Assembly (NCBI GenBank): GCA_026745465.1
Contig: JACYXH010000772.1
Coordinates: 5,463,385-5,527,384 of the forward strand
Origin: Lota lota
Taxonomy: Eukaryota; Chordata; Actinopteri; Gadiformes; Lotidae
Direction: 5' to 3'
Length of the DNA stretch: 64,000 nucleotides
Within the stretch, counting starts at the first letter, position 1; each line of letters starts with the position of its first letter. Positions 20,701 through 32,989 of this stretch are shown piece after piece. The notes beneath the pieces were generated by a model. The model did no database searches. It had not been told where the DNA came from and saw only the letters and a program-made list of their open reading frames with translations. A program made the translations under genes and the position numbers.

Positions 20701-22735
20701 AGATTTCTTTTTGATTACTTCAGCTTGAATACGCTGAGCCTGAAGCCACGGAGGAAGCAGAGTGTAAATCACAGAAGATAAAATAGATAAAACCGGCATT
20801 CCTTCTTACATTAACACTAGTGTAGCCATTTTGACGGTTTCACCAAGAATTATAAGAAGTGCCAACTACTATCCATTTTTGTTTTTATTCTGTCTTAAAG
20901 CAAATTAAACCTCCGAATTCTGCCCCCTTCCCCGTGCGTCCTTCACTCTGTGCCATATTTCAACCAAAATGTTGAATAGCAATCGATATTCCTAGTTCTG
21001 TCTGGCTTTCTGTGATTGTGTTATCTTGTCGCTGTCCTGGTTCCTTATGTGTTTTTACTGCATTTGAACTGCTCGCCTGCCCCTTGTTGTACTGATTATC
21101 CCTTGTTGTTAATTGATACCTCAAATCCAATCCCATTTTGCATTCCATTCTACCCACAACATTATGGTTTTTAGGACACAACATGGCATTCTTCTATGCC
21201 TCCCTTTATTTTTCATACCCTTCCATTTTGCAGTGTTTTGCCCTTTTTTTAAAGGCCAGTCCTCACCACCAATATTCTATATGTGAAAACAAGCCAATCG
21301 ATGAGTTTAATAGTAATTCTGATAGAAATAAAGCTGATTCAAGCACTAGATGGCACCACTACTATATGCTTCTTAATCCTGTAAGCCTCTGTGTTTCGTG
21401 GTTAATGAACCAACTGCCAGAAAAACACTACAGCATTGTTAATGAAAAATGTCCTCAATAAATTACTAATAAATGGTAGCTGCCAACATTGCCATTTTTT
21501 GGGGAAACAATTCGATGTTTCATCTAATGTCTTAAAATGTGTGTAGCCGTTTGAATATATTTGCAATCGGATATCCAACAAAGAGAGAAATCCATGTCAG
21601 TTCTTAGAACCCCTACAGTTTGTCTTTGGTTTTTAACTAGACAAGAGAATCAAACTGGAATGCCGACAGGACTCAAGGATTTGCATTTGAGATAGGTGGT
21701 CAAAACCATTTATCTCAAATGTCCCCTTTGCACTGTGGTTTCTTCTCTTTTATTTTGTCTTTCCATTTGCGCTTATGGAGGGTGGACGATTTAACACTTT
21801 AATATGTTTCGGGTGTGGGAAACATGCAAAGTTGTCTTAATCATTGGCAAGTTATTTACTCTTTTTTTTTTTATCAACTCTCCATGCATCATTCCATCGT
21901 CAGTGACATTTCCAAACATTCAGAGGTTGTAACTTTAATGGCATTCCCCCCTCCCCGTTGTGTATATTGAAATGATTTGAGTCTTGTTTCTTCACTTGTG
22001 GCAGTGAGGTCACACCTCCATGGTTTCACAACACTGAACCTTCCCTCAAATCCCCCCCCCCCCCCCCTTCCTGTTCCTACCTGCTTCTGTTTTGCTTTGC
22101 TGTTGTTCAATCAGCATATTTTTCATGAATAGGAATCTAAACACTACCATCAGAAGTGAATAGTAGGCTACTTAATGTCTGGTGTTCTGCTGCAGCTGTC
22201 TTTTGGTTTTGGTTTTATTTTGTTTAAATATTTGTTTTCAAGTTGTCAGAGTTCTCTCTACTCTTTAGTCTAATTTGACACTAAATGTGATGCAAAAAAG
22301 TGGAAATTCCTTGTCTTCCAAAACAAAAAAAGAGTACTTGTATCCACTCTGGATCGAGTATTAGGAACAAACCCTCCCACCCCAACCTCTGTCCCCATCC
22401 TCCCGTTTGTAAGTGTGTTTAGTTTGGTACCCAGTTTGCACATGCTATGGTATTTCTGTTACCATATGGTTGTGTTACAAACTGAAGCCCAGCGTCTCTT
22501 CAGCATTGAGAGAAGTGATTTGTATGTTAGCTATTTTGGTCCAGAGGGAAGGACCCCGCGTCAGGCTTGTGATATGAAGTGTAAATCTGTCTTACTTTTT
22601 TATTTTATTTTTTATTTTTTATGTTTTTTCGTTGTTGAGGTTTTCTTTAAGATCAGTTAGTGATCTTAATACTATAACTAAGCCAAGTTTGTAATTGTAT
22701 AATATTTACTGTAAAATGTAGAACATTGAATAACT

Positions 22736-22741
22736 ATTAAA
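22736..22741 (+). terminator. Candidate fam168a poly(A) signal
   Basis: ATTAAA in an AT-rich context, followed about 20 nt later by a G/T-rich stretch (GGTTTGTCTCTGTC). It lies at the end of the long ORF-free region downstream of fam168a. Earlier AATAAA motifs at about 21326 and 21456 are possible alternative sites. Confidence 0.5.
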
Positions 22742-22836
22742 ATTTTCCCATAAAAGGAAAGGTTTGTCTCTGTCATTATTTGTTGATTCTGAACTTGAGA
22801 GGGACAAATTATTAGTTATTTAATCGCCCTGAAGAA

Positions 22837-22956
22837 ATTAATCACATGAAAAATCACATCATGTGATTAATATTATGGTATGTGTGTAGAATATGAATCA
22901 TCACGTGATTTATATGACGTTATGTGTGTAGAATATGAATCATCACATGCGATTTA
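22837..22956. repeat. Perfect 13-bp hairpin plus 42-bp tandem repeat
   Basis: ATTAATCACATGA (22837-22849) is perfectly complementary to 22859-22871, with a 9-nt loop. Immediately after it a unit starting TATGTGTGTAGAATATGAAT (22879) recurs at 22921, with ATCACATG/CACGTG variants inside. Confidence 0.8.
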
Positions 22957-23364
22957 AATTGAACGTGAATGATGTTAGTGGAATATAGAGGACTTTCCCA
23001 AACTATTTTCTTTTTAATATTCAAATTAAATTATGCTCAGATTAAAGACCTTGAAAGAATAGCAGTGCGTTTGCATTTCACCAATATGGATGCATTAAAA
23101 CTTCCAATGATTCATTATTTAAATGTTTCAAAATAAGGAAGTTTTCACTTCCTTATGGATGCTACACCAGACTTCCTACTGCATTGAGCTATGCGACCTT
23201 ATCTAGATTCTGACTTACACACACACACCCACCCACCCACTCCTCACTGCCCCCTCCCAAGTTTGAGCATTCAGCTGAGTGCGAAGTTGAAAGAAAGTCT
23301 TTGTGTGTGATTTACACACACAAATTGTAGCTTTGAGAGATATTTCCTTATTTGCAGACCTTAA

Positions 23365-24117
23365 AGGTGCAGTGTGTAGAATTGTGTGGCATTCGGCGGA
23401 AAGGACTTGTCAGAAATTGAATATAAAATTCAGAAGTATGATTTAATTAGTGTATAATTCCATGAAAATAAGAATGAATGTGTTTAGTTACCTTAGAATG
23501 AGCCCTTTATATCTACAGGAATATCTACGTGGAAGAGCGGGCCTCTTCCACGGAGGCCACCATGTTGCACCGCCAAGTTTCTACAGTAGCCCAGAATGGA
23601 CTAACTGCTCTAGAGAGAACACGGTTAAGAAAAAATAAAGTGTTGTGCCAAGAGTTGTAGGAAGGAGGGGAGTGTGTTATCCCCATGGCTGCAACCTATT
23701 TGTGATACTTTTTTAGTACCGTCGTTGTCTAGGAGTGTTGGAATGAGCAATGTTGTATATGAAATTTGCCACATGGTGTGGCGTTTTACTCCGAGATGCT
23801 TAACCCTTCTCGGATGCAGCCATCAACATTAACCATTGGCCAGAAGGAGCTCCACATATCCACGCACACAGTGGTATTATATAGAAGTATCCTAGAAGCT
23901 GAACCCTCTCTCAGATGCGGTCTCATATAGCCAATAGCCCTTTTTTCATAAACATTTTCAGAAACATGATTGAGACAAAAGAATTGCAATTTATTTTTAC
24001 ATTTGTGAACAAAACGTTTTTGTTTTAAATGTAAATAAAATATTTTTCTGCGGTATTCAGGTGGTTGCAATCTGCAACCTCACCGCTAGTTGCTACTTAA
24101 TTCTACACACTGGACAA
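23365..24117. mobile_element. MITE family A, copy 1 (TTAA-flanked, piggyBac-like)
   Basis: The element is bounded by TTAA at 23361-23364 and 24118-24121. The left terminus AGGTGCAGTGTGTAGAATT matches the complement of the right terminus (AATTCTACACACTGG). Inverted similarity extends through a GTGGCAT/CTAGCGG block. It shares internal sequence, including GATGTTGCACCGCC-type and TTTCTACAGTAGCCCAGAA motifs, with the copy at 48193-48540. No transposase is encoded. TTAA target sites suggest piggyBac-type mobilisation; the superfamily is inferred. Confidence 0.75.
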
Positions 24118-24243
24118 TTAAGGAATAATTGGACACAATTGATATCTCTTGCAGGGCCAACAGGAAAGACGCTGGTAAAGAAGAAATGGTTTCACTATCA
24201 CTACAATTCCTTTTCCCTTTTCCCATTTGTTGTTACGGGGTCT

Positions 24244-24246
<3 letters not shown>

Positions 24247-24283
<37 letters not shown>
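24247..24283. repeat. Poly-C run
   Basis: 37 consecutive C followed by GGGCCCC. Confidence 0.95.
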
Positions 24284-24285
<2 letters not shown>

Positions 24286-24650
24286 GCCCCCTGTCAGAAC
24301 AGCCAATGTAGAGAGGTTAGAACCCCAGATGGCCAGCAAATAAAACGATAATTAAAAAAGATATGCACAGACAATGAACAAAGCATCTTACAACTGTCTC
24401 TTAAATCAAACTGTGTGTGTGCCCTTATGCCACGTGTTTATTGATTGATAATTGATAACCACTAACAGCCGCAAACGTGTACTATGAACTAGCCTGCGAT
24501 TGTGATAGCTGTATTGCTTCCTGCTCCCACATCCTGGTGCATGTGTATTCAGAGCTGTTGGAAAGATTCAACCTGCCTATGATGGCTAACACTGTAGTTC
24601 AGCAGAAAAGGAACAAGCTTGTTTTTATAACACTATAAACTCTTATCTAT

Positions 24651-24652
<2 letters not shown>

Positions 24653-24720
<68 letters not shown>
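24653..24720. repeat. (TA)n microsatellite
   Basis: About 34 TA units. Confidence 0.95.
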
Positions 24721-24723
<3 letters not shown>

Positions 24724-25223
24724 AATTTGCACCATAGTTCACTGTCATGAATAATATTTGTTTCAGTTAATTGCTTGGTATTTGGTTCTTTTTTACTCTG
24801 GGTTGGGTTTGTGGTATACTGTTATTGCTTTTGGCGGTTTGTTGTAGATAAGGGTCTGGTTGAGTTGCAAAGTTCATTAGAACATTCTCACAGTTTGTCA
24901 CAAGTTGTCCAAGCACTCTTCCCGACATGAGGGTCAATAGAGTCACTACGCTGGATTTAGCCTTAGACAGTTTGTGAGGAGTCCTTTAAAGGCCCAGAAA
25001 CTTAAGACAGCAAGACGCTTTCCCGTTTAGCTAAGGGGTGAAGATAATTCACACTGTCATGCAGTTGGCAAACAATACGATAACACAATAAAGCCATTAG
25101 CTCGGCAAATAGACCCAGTCAGTAAAATTCACATATTTTATTGTTAATATTATTTTGACTGAAAAAAATGGAAAAGAGCAAAAGTTCCTTTGTAAATTAG
25201 ATTGTCAAGCCCAAGGTGATTCT

Positions 25224-25330
<107 letters not shown>

Positions 25331-25939
25331 GCGCACAATCAAACACGTAAAATGTCTGCAGTTCACCACAACACAAAAGTAATTCCAATCAGAACATCCC
25401 TCATCTTGCCAATGTATTTTATTGAAAACAAAATTGGTGTTTATTACCTGTGACATCCAATATCGAATCATTTGGAACACTGAAGGCCATATGTGTAAAC
25501 ATTATGTATGCATCTAACTATGTAATTTAATTGGTTATCTTCTCTTTGTTTCTGTATACATCCATCCTATCTCTCTGTCTCTCTCTCTATCCTTTCTCTT
25601 CATCTCTCTATTTCTTTCTGTCTGTGATTCATCTTCTTGAATGGTTGAAAGGTGGTGCACTGACTACATTTGGCACATCATTTGATTTGAGACCACCACT
25701 CCAATCCTGCCTCAGCATGCACGCACGCACACGCGCGCGCGCACACACACAGAGTTAAATTAATACGATGTGAAGGAATTAAGAACATCGGCAACTTCTG
25801 GCAGGCTTCGACATCGTTATAATTTTAGCAACATTTTCATTTTCATTTCAACCGCTAGTTGGCAACAATAAAACGGGGCTTGCGCCACTTGTATCAGGTT
25901 GAACGAGCTCACACGTGCAGCATTCACCAGGGGTGTCAT

Positions 25940-26344
25940 AGACATAGACAACGCAAACGTGGTCTTGGGGGTTTCGGCTTCTTAATTAAAACGCGTGCGT
26001 CTACACAGTGCACTGAACTCCGTTTTTTTTTTTTATGAATGTATCCGCGCGCCTCCGCTTCTTCAAGTTCAGTAGACAGATTGGCCAAGTCTTGAAAGGG
26101 GATATCACTTCTGCTATGTGCTAGCGACAAGAAACGATTCCTCGTGTTTTTGCCTGTTGACTTATCGCCTGTTTCTGCAACCAACGCTGGTTTATATATT
26201 CCCAAATCTATTTTCCCCAGTGAAGGGACGCGTGAGACAGGTACGGGAGACGGGTAGGCGGGTGACTGGTTGCCTGTTGCTTGGCATGGCAGAATCACCG
26301 ACACATCTAGAGACTGGTGTTTACTGTACTTACTACTTCTTGAG
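25940..26344 (+). promoter_or_regulatory. CpG-rich patch ending in a splice donor; candidate promoter and first exon
   Basis: About 20 CpGs occur in 25945-26305, far denser than the flanks. The + strand ends in a consensus donor, TGAG|GTAAGT, with GT at 26345. P2RY6 genes usually have noncoding 5' exons, and the p2ry6 coding exon 8.8 kb downstream has its own acceptor, so this may be its first exon. It could equally start a noncoding RNA. A 122-codon minus-strand ORF crosses the patch but is not recognisable. Confidence 0.35.
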
Positions 26345-27239
26345 GTAAGTTGATTGCACTTTTAATGTATTATTGTAAAACAAAAGCCACTCGTTGGGCA
26401 ACTGGGTTTATAACATGTTATTCAAATTTGCATTGGAATACAAAATCCCCAACAGATCATATTATTTTGAGATATATCTTGAACACATCGCGACACTCCG
26501 ACAACCTAAGGAAATGACATTTGCCTGATCAGCGTGTTAGTCAAACGGAGTAATGAACCGGAAAACCCTAAGGTCTTCCCATATCTAAACAACATGGAAA
26601 GTGTTCGCCCAGCAGCGATCGTAAGTAAGCTATGCGCTGTGCATGAGCAAGGCTTTACGTGTGCTACAAAGAATATTTTCACTGCAGCAGTCGGCATGTA
26701 GGACCTTTGGGACGGCATGCAGTACATGAGGGATATTGTTGGACGAAAATGCTTTGACGCTGGAGGAAATGTGGTTGGTTTGTCAATCGGTGACGATTCT
26801 AGACCATTTGAACTGACTAATCACTTATCAAAAAGGAAACTCAAGTCAATATACGCGTATGGAACGGAAACATTGAAATGTTTATGAAGACAAACGTATA
26901 GGCCTGCAAGTCTCATAACTAATGCAAATATGTACAAATGTTGTTTTCTAGTGGTTTCTTTGGCTCACCTATTCAGTTATTTTACCTTTGTGCTCTGCAA
27001 AGTAAAAGCATAATCATAATGTCAGTCCAGGCCACTAACCAGTGAAACCTCGACAAGAGGTGGAACCTGATCTCAATACAGCCGTATCACGAGGATGACA
27101 TCAGTCTGAACTACTAAATCAATTCCAAGGTTGAAAATAGACGTCATCAAACCGTCACCAGAATCAAACAGAATACAGACCGCTTGCTTGGAACTCTTCT
27201 GAGTTCCCCCCTCCCTCTACGCCGAAGTAACGAATCGAG

Positions 27240-27330
27240 TCGTTGTCGAAGTTTAGTGAGCATAATAGAATAGAATAGATAAAATATAATTCATATTTTG
27301 TCGTTGCACAGAGTACAGCGAAATTGACTA
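27240..27330 (-). mobile_element. Retroposon 3' tail fragment
   Basis: On the minus strand the sequence reads TGCAACGACAAAATATGAAT and ends in TCTATTCTATTCTATT. This matches the common fish LINE-type tail of a 'tgcaatgacaataaa'-like motif plus short tandem repeats. Only the tail is recognisable. Confidence 0.4.
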
Positions 27331-28067
27331 GGAATCCTAACGGAGCGTTCACACATGTTAAACTGCATTAAAAAAGAAAAAGAAAAAAAATCTAACTAGA
27401 CTAGTTTAAGGGGATACTTATATAAATATATTTGCTTTAACCTATATACCAATACTATATAAAACAATACGATGGCAGACGAGATATTGCAACCTTGGTC
27501 CTCCCTCAGAACTGCCAGTGATGTCAATTTAACCACCATATGTCGGTTTTTATGTTTATAGCGTGAACTGAAGGCTTCCACTTCATGCCATGAGTATTCA
27601 AGCATAACCACTAAACCTATGCACCCAAATGCAGGGTTGTATGATTTTTATTTTCAGGAGCATATTTGTGATTCTTAAGGATTCTTGCAGAAACTGTACG
27701 CCTATAACATATCTGTTAGTCTTTGGTGTGTCTTTGTGACACTGAGTGTAAGCCTATATATAACGTTTCACCTCTGATCAACCCTAGGGTTGTGAATGCT
27801 ACACTGTATATCGTAATGCTATGAGAGGACTGACAACATGGCAGGGCAAGTTACACATTTTAAAAAGCTCTTTGTAGGTCAACTAAATTCTAGTTTCTCC
27901 AATATGTTGAGCTTTCGAACCAGTAAAAGGTCTCACCTTTCCAATGCATTGCATACACATACAGATTACTGTCTTTTTTGGGTAATGCAATTATATTTTT
28001 TTCTGCCACAAAGTGCCTAAGTCAAAAACAACAACAATTGTCCTGGTAACATAGACCTTATACAGCA

Positions 28068-28170
<103 letters not shown>

Positions 28171-29845
28171 ATATATATATATATATATTTAGTGTAATAT
28201 AAAAAAAAAGATATGAAGCATACCTTAATAAATATGTATATAAATAGACGTACTTTTCTAGCCAAAAGTGCATTACAATATATGCTTCACATCGTCCTAC
28301 AAAACCATGTGATGGAAAAGACCTATGGCAGTTAGGGATACTTTGCTCATGGAGACAGACCTTGACCAGCAACCCCCCCCCCCCCCCCCATCCCACCTGC
28401 GAGAAGGCCTTATATTTAAAAAAGCTGAGGCAGAACCACTATAGGCCACACCCCCTTCTCCAACTTCAGTGTGGTTTCCATCCGTCACACATTAGTTAGG
28501 CTTCTGTAAAAGATTTAGACAATTTAAAGCTAATGTGTGTGAAGAATGGAGGCACAGCCATGCTTCAGTAGAAACTGTGTAGTGACTGTTGGGGAATAGC
28601 AATAAATATAATAATAATAATAATAATATAAACTCAAGTTCAATGGCTAAATCCTCTTTGGTACCAACTGTGTGGTTTTAGCTACATCCACTTCCCCTTT
28701 GGAATGCAGACAAATGACAACATTGGCCGCAGGCCTTGGCTAACTGCTACTTTGAGCTTCTGGAGGCTTTGGTAATGGTTAGAAGAGAGCAACAAAATAT
28801 ATTTCTGAGACATACAGCTCCTGTTTGGTCAACATGTTTTTGCATCAACACCATCAAGGATGAGTATTAAGTAGTTTTGCCAAGAGAGCAGTAATTCAGA
28901 GGAAAATATGTAGTTTATCCTGGCTTATTCAAGTATCCACAAGAAGGCTTTCCTGTGCCAAGCAAATTCAGAAAAACACCAGCCAAGAGACAGACTTCTT
29001 TAGGAGTGATTCTTAATGACTATTAATATTGACATTAGCCAAGTCAAATGTGGGCGTTGACATTGTTGAAGATAACACCCTCTTAAAACTATTATTACTT
29101 GCACTGATACATACTTCTTGAGAGCTGGACACCATGGTGTGAATTTGTGAATACTGAATGAAAATACCACTCTTGTTAAAACCTTTTGACACGTGTGTGC
29201 TGAAGGCAGGTTACACTGAACAAAAGTAACATTGAGTACGCTATGTATCAAAGCAAAGAGAGATAAAATATTTACTAAACATGTGAATAACATTTGCAAA
29301 TATAATATCTTAGATCCAGCCGTCCTTCTTTGTAATAGCATAACTTCTGGGGGGATATGGAAAGAGCCTGGCCCGGAAACCAAAAACCCCATTGTTTCCT
29401 GTTTCGTTACAGAGATATTCTACCGAAGAAAAACGAATTTGCGGGTGGCTGAAGCTTTCAGAAAGGCATTTTAATAAATGGTTTTATACAGTGGTCAGTC
29501 TTCACGCTGTTGATTTGACACTTTTTCTAAGAATATGGTGTCTGGACAGGATGCCTCGTCTTCTCACCTGGAAGAGTTTGCTACTGCTGTTTGTTTTTGC
29601 TGTTAGCCAATCACACGCTTCAGATCCCTGCCTCCAGTAACCGGATTGGTTGAAACAAATATGCAGCTAAAGAAAGTAAAATGCCTTGTTCACTCAGATT
29701 TCAGCTTGTCCGCTATCAGACTTTGTATCATTAATCAGAAGTCTGATTTGTGAGACTACTTAAAATGTAATGATGTATTTGCAAATACATAATACCATAG
29801 CACATAGTGGGTAACCTTACTCCTCAGCAGGAGAAGGCAAAACCA

Positions 29846-29918
29846 GGGGAATCAGCTCCAATGGTAGAGCGTTTGCTTAGCATGCGAGAGGTAGCCAGAG
29901 GAATTCCTGCATTCTCCA
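29846..29918 (+). pseudogene. tRNA-Ala (AGC) pseudogene
   Basis: The 73-nt segment folds as a tRNA. The acceptor GGGGAAT pairs with ATTCTCC, the D-arm is GCTC...GAGC, and the anticodon stem-loop contains TTAGCAT with anticodon AGC. The T-arm has decayed: GCCAG does not pair fully with CCTGC and the loop lacks TTC, so box B is lost. It is therefore unlikely to be a working gene. It shares about 36 bp of leader with the truncated copy at 32024-32048. Confidence 0.75.
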
Positions 29919-30099
29919 TGTAGTATTTTTGAAATAGTCAATGGTCTTGTCAGAGCTATCCTGTAAGGACTAGACTTACTTATGAGTCACATGTAGCCAG
30001 ACGTGTAGGTGTAAAAGGAAGCAAACCTTTCAGACCTATCCTTTAACAGTTGACAGTTATCCTGAAACAATATTGGTGCTTATTCAGGGACTGACATTT

Positions 30100-30201
30100 A
30101 GCATTGGACCATAGGTGGGAATCTAACCTGGATTGCTACAAGCTGTATTGCCTGCATGCTTTGCACACTATGGGGTTGAGCCACCGAGCCACCCCTGTGA
30201 C
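30100..30201 (-). mobile_element. tRNA-derived SINE-like fragment
   Basis: On the minus strand a box A-like GTGGCTCGGTGGCTCA (about 30180-30197) precedes a box B-like GGTTAGATTCC (complement of 30118-30128) by tRNA-like spacing. This resembles teleost tRNA-headed repeats. No clear tail or target duplication was found. Confidence 0.4.
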
Positions 30202-30747
30202 ATTATTTATTTTCTGACAATGTCAGGGTTTATGCTTCAAGTTCAATCTTACAACAAATATTTATCATGTAGTAAGTATAGCTATTTATGTGCCAATTCT
30301 AACTAAACAAATAGATATGTGCTAAGTGGCCATCGCTATTGAGCTTCAAAATCCTCTGCTTCAATGCCCTTTTAAAGCCTTTTCCCAATGGACGCAAACA
30401 GATGATGTTCAGCATGTAAGCAGAAGGGTGTTTACTGTATACGTTAAGTCATATAATCTAGTCGTTTGGCCATGCTGTTCAGCCAAGTCTTTCTATTTAT
30501 GGTGCAGCCGACGAGTTTACGGTTTCATTTCACCACACTTCTGGTCTTCGGTAATTATCACTCACAAGTTATCCATGGTGGTCATGTTTTCAATTGCGAT
30601 AAGTGGCTGTGAGATACTTCCCAGACTTATTTTATGTTTGTGTTTGTCTCCAGATGTCTGTATTCATCTTTCTGGGAGGAAAGTGTCTACTGAGTTAACA
30701 GCCAAATAAATTTTCACATTCAATATGACACATTGGCAGTTGTATTG

Positions 30748-30892
<145 letters not shown>

Positions 30893-31987
30893 TAACTGTT
30901 GTCAGTGTCGGTGGCTGAGGATGCAAATGGATGCCATTGTTTCATGTGTGTGAGTTTTTACCTGTAATTATGTGAGCTGATTTCCATTAGAAGGCATATC
31001 TTTATGTGTTTTGTTTCTCAGTAGAGACAGTGGAGAGGACTGGGCATAAATAATTGATTTGAGTTGCCAGACATGGTCAATAAGATCACACAGAAAAGGA
31101 TAACTTGATCAATCAGCATCTCTTTGCTTTTAGAGTTTCTATCAGTGAACATCCTGTTCACACATGAACAGGATGTGTGTGTATGTTTGTGCATGTGTGT
31201 GAGAGAGAAATCCTATCTGTCTCTGCTATCTGTGTTCTTGTGTGCATGTGTCTGTATGTATAAATGTATATGTGTGTGCATGCGTGTGATGATGTCCTAC
31301 ATGGGATGTGTAAGATATCTAAATATCACCCTTGAGCCATACCATTCTTTTCTTAAATAGCTTAAATCAGCTAGACCAAAAACAATTGAGATGGATTGAG
31401 AACCTCCTCGTGTTTTGCTTCCATATTTCTCTCCCGTTTGGTGAAGTTAGGCAGCAGGCCATCTAGGTCTAACCTAGGTGTAACCAGCCACAGTCTGGCA
31501 GTGATTGGGAAACGACGTGTTCAAACATTGTCCTCATAACTTTACATCCCTGCGTGCCTATTCCCCTGCAGGGATTTGCAGGTTATATTTATACCAATGT
31601 GGGACCTGCATGACTGAATGCAAACTCCACACAGATGTATTGCTGTTCATCAGTCATGACCACAGTGCAACTCATTGTGGGTAATGTAGGCTTTTAGGTT
31701 TGTGTACATTCCAGGACTTTGTAGGTACAGTATTTCTCTGATTTATGACATCCTGGAAGGGGAGCACAACAGTGGGTTCACGGAAGGTAATTACTCCAAA
31801 GAGGTGTGTCTGTAATTTGTGTTATGTCATGCAATATTGCTGTTCATCATGTTTTATTTATAGGCTGAGCACACTTTTCGTACTTGTTGGAGAGCCCAGT
31901 GCCTGTGTGAGAGTATGTTTGTGTGAAAGTGCATGGGGGTTGGAGATGGGATAAAGCAGTTGTTACCAGATACTGTTACCAGTATCT

Positions 31988-32048
31988 GGTAACCTTACTA
32001 CTCAGTGGAAGAGAGCAGCACCATGGGAATTAGCTCAAATGGTAGAGC
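31988..32048 (+). pseudogene. Truncated tRNA-Ala-like copy with shared leader
   Basis: A leader beginning GTAACCTTACTACTCAG is followed by GGGAATTAGCTCAAATGGTA and GAGC, i.e. the acceptor 5' strand and D-arm of tRNA-Ala, after which homology stops. The leader matches the one before the copy at 29846 (GTAACCTTACTCCTCAG). Confidence 0.6.
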
Positions 32049-32819
32049 AACACACTTATCGTCTTCTTATTTATTAACTTCCTTCTCCCTTCCCTGACAT
32101 AACTTAATGGATTATGGAATGCTGGCAACCGCACACAGACACACACCTCAATTGTGAAATTAAATTGTGAGTCACTATTTGCCAACAGTCGGCATACAGT
32201 GTGTCGGCATACAAACAGGTGGCATGTTTGTGTTGAAATCAGTTGTGAAATCAAATGTGTAACATCACCCACGGGATTTATAACAAAGGTCATAGCGATG
32301 GTGTTTGTAGTCTGTGTGTGGGCATGTGCGTGGGCACGTGCATGTTTGTGTGTGTGTGCATGCCAATGGGTGTGTCATCATTCCAAGACCACTCCTCAGA
32401 CACAGTAAGCTCTGGGGGGGTAGGCTGTATGCATTGACTCCAGACATTTGTACTGGAGACATTCATGCGATAATCCATTCAAGTTCAACATCTTATTGAA
32501 CACCCTGCGAGGTGTGAGCAGAGCTGGCTGGAATGAATGCTTCACTGAATGTGAAACCTAAGTAGTGTACTGGCAGAATCCATGCTATAATTATAGTATG
32601 TACTTCAGGGGCACAGTGACGGTGCAAATTAATAAATACACATGATTTAATAATGCCATAATTAGCCAAGAGGCTTTTTTTCAGTAGTCCCTGGCCAAGG
32701 TGTTAAAAAAGGCTTCATAAAATACATCAAAGTAAAACATGCAGTTTCAACATTGGAAAAGGACACAAAGGTGTTCAAAACAGTAAAAGCATATACATTT
32801 AGAATGATTGCTAACACAC

Positions 32820-32842
32820 ATATATATATATATATATATATA
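32820..32842. repeat. Short (TA)n
   Basis: About 11 TA units. Confidence 0.85.
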
Positions 32843-32989
32843 GACAAACATATGCAGACAAAACTACATATAGAACACCATTGCAAACAAGCAGCAGCAA
32901 AAAAGAGTTTAGTGCCAACGTGTATGGAATAATCAACCATTGTTTTAATTGATTACTGTAAGATCTATAAGTGTTTAGTTTAGTCTAGA

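Larger units (their letters stand above)
16266..22760 (+). other. fam168a: fam168a 3'UTR, probably with one intron
   Basis: Fourteen nt after the stop is a strong donor (CATCAT|GTGAGT, GT at 16280). A good acceptor TTTTCTGTCAG ends at 18017. The following sequence (18018 onward) has no long ORF and runs for 4.7 kb to a poly(A) signal at 22736. Because the stop lies less than 50 nt before the junction, nonsense-mediated decay would not be expected. The intron 16280-18017 holds a hAT-like element. A spliced 3'UTR is my inference; no transcript evidence is available here. Confidence 0.6.

Noticed and set aside
25936-26304. 122-codon minus-strand ORF
   Set aside because: No family similarity; openness is explained by the CpG-rich composition. 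The donor on the + strand is the better signal.
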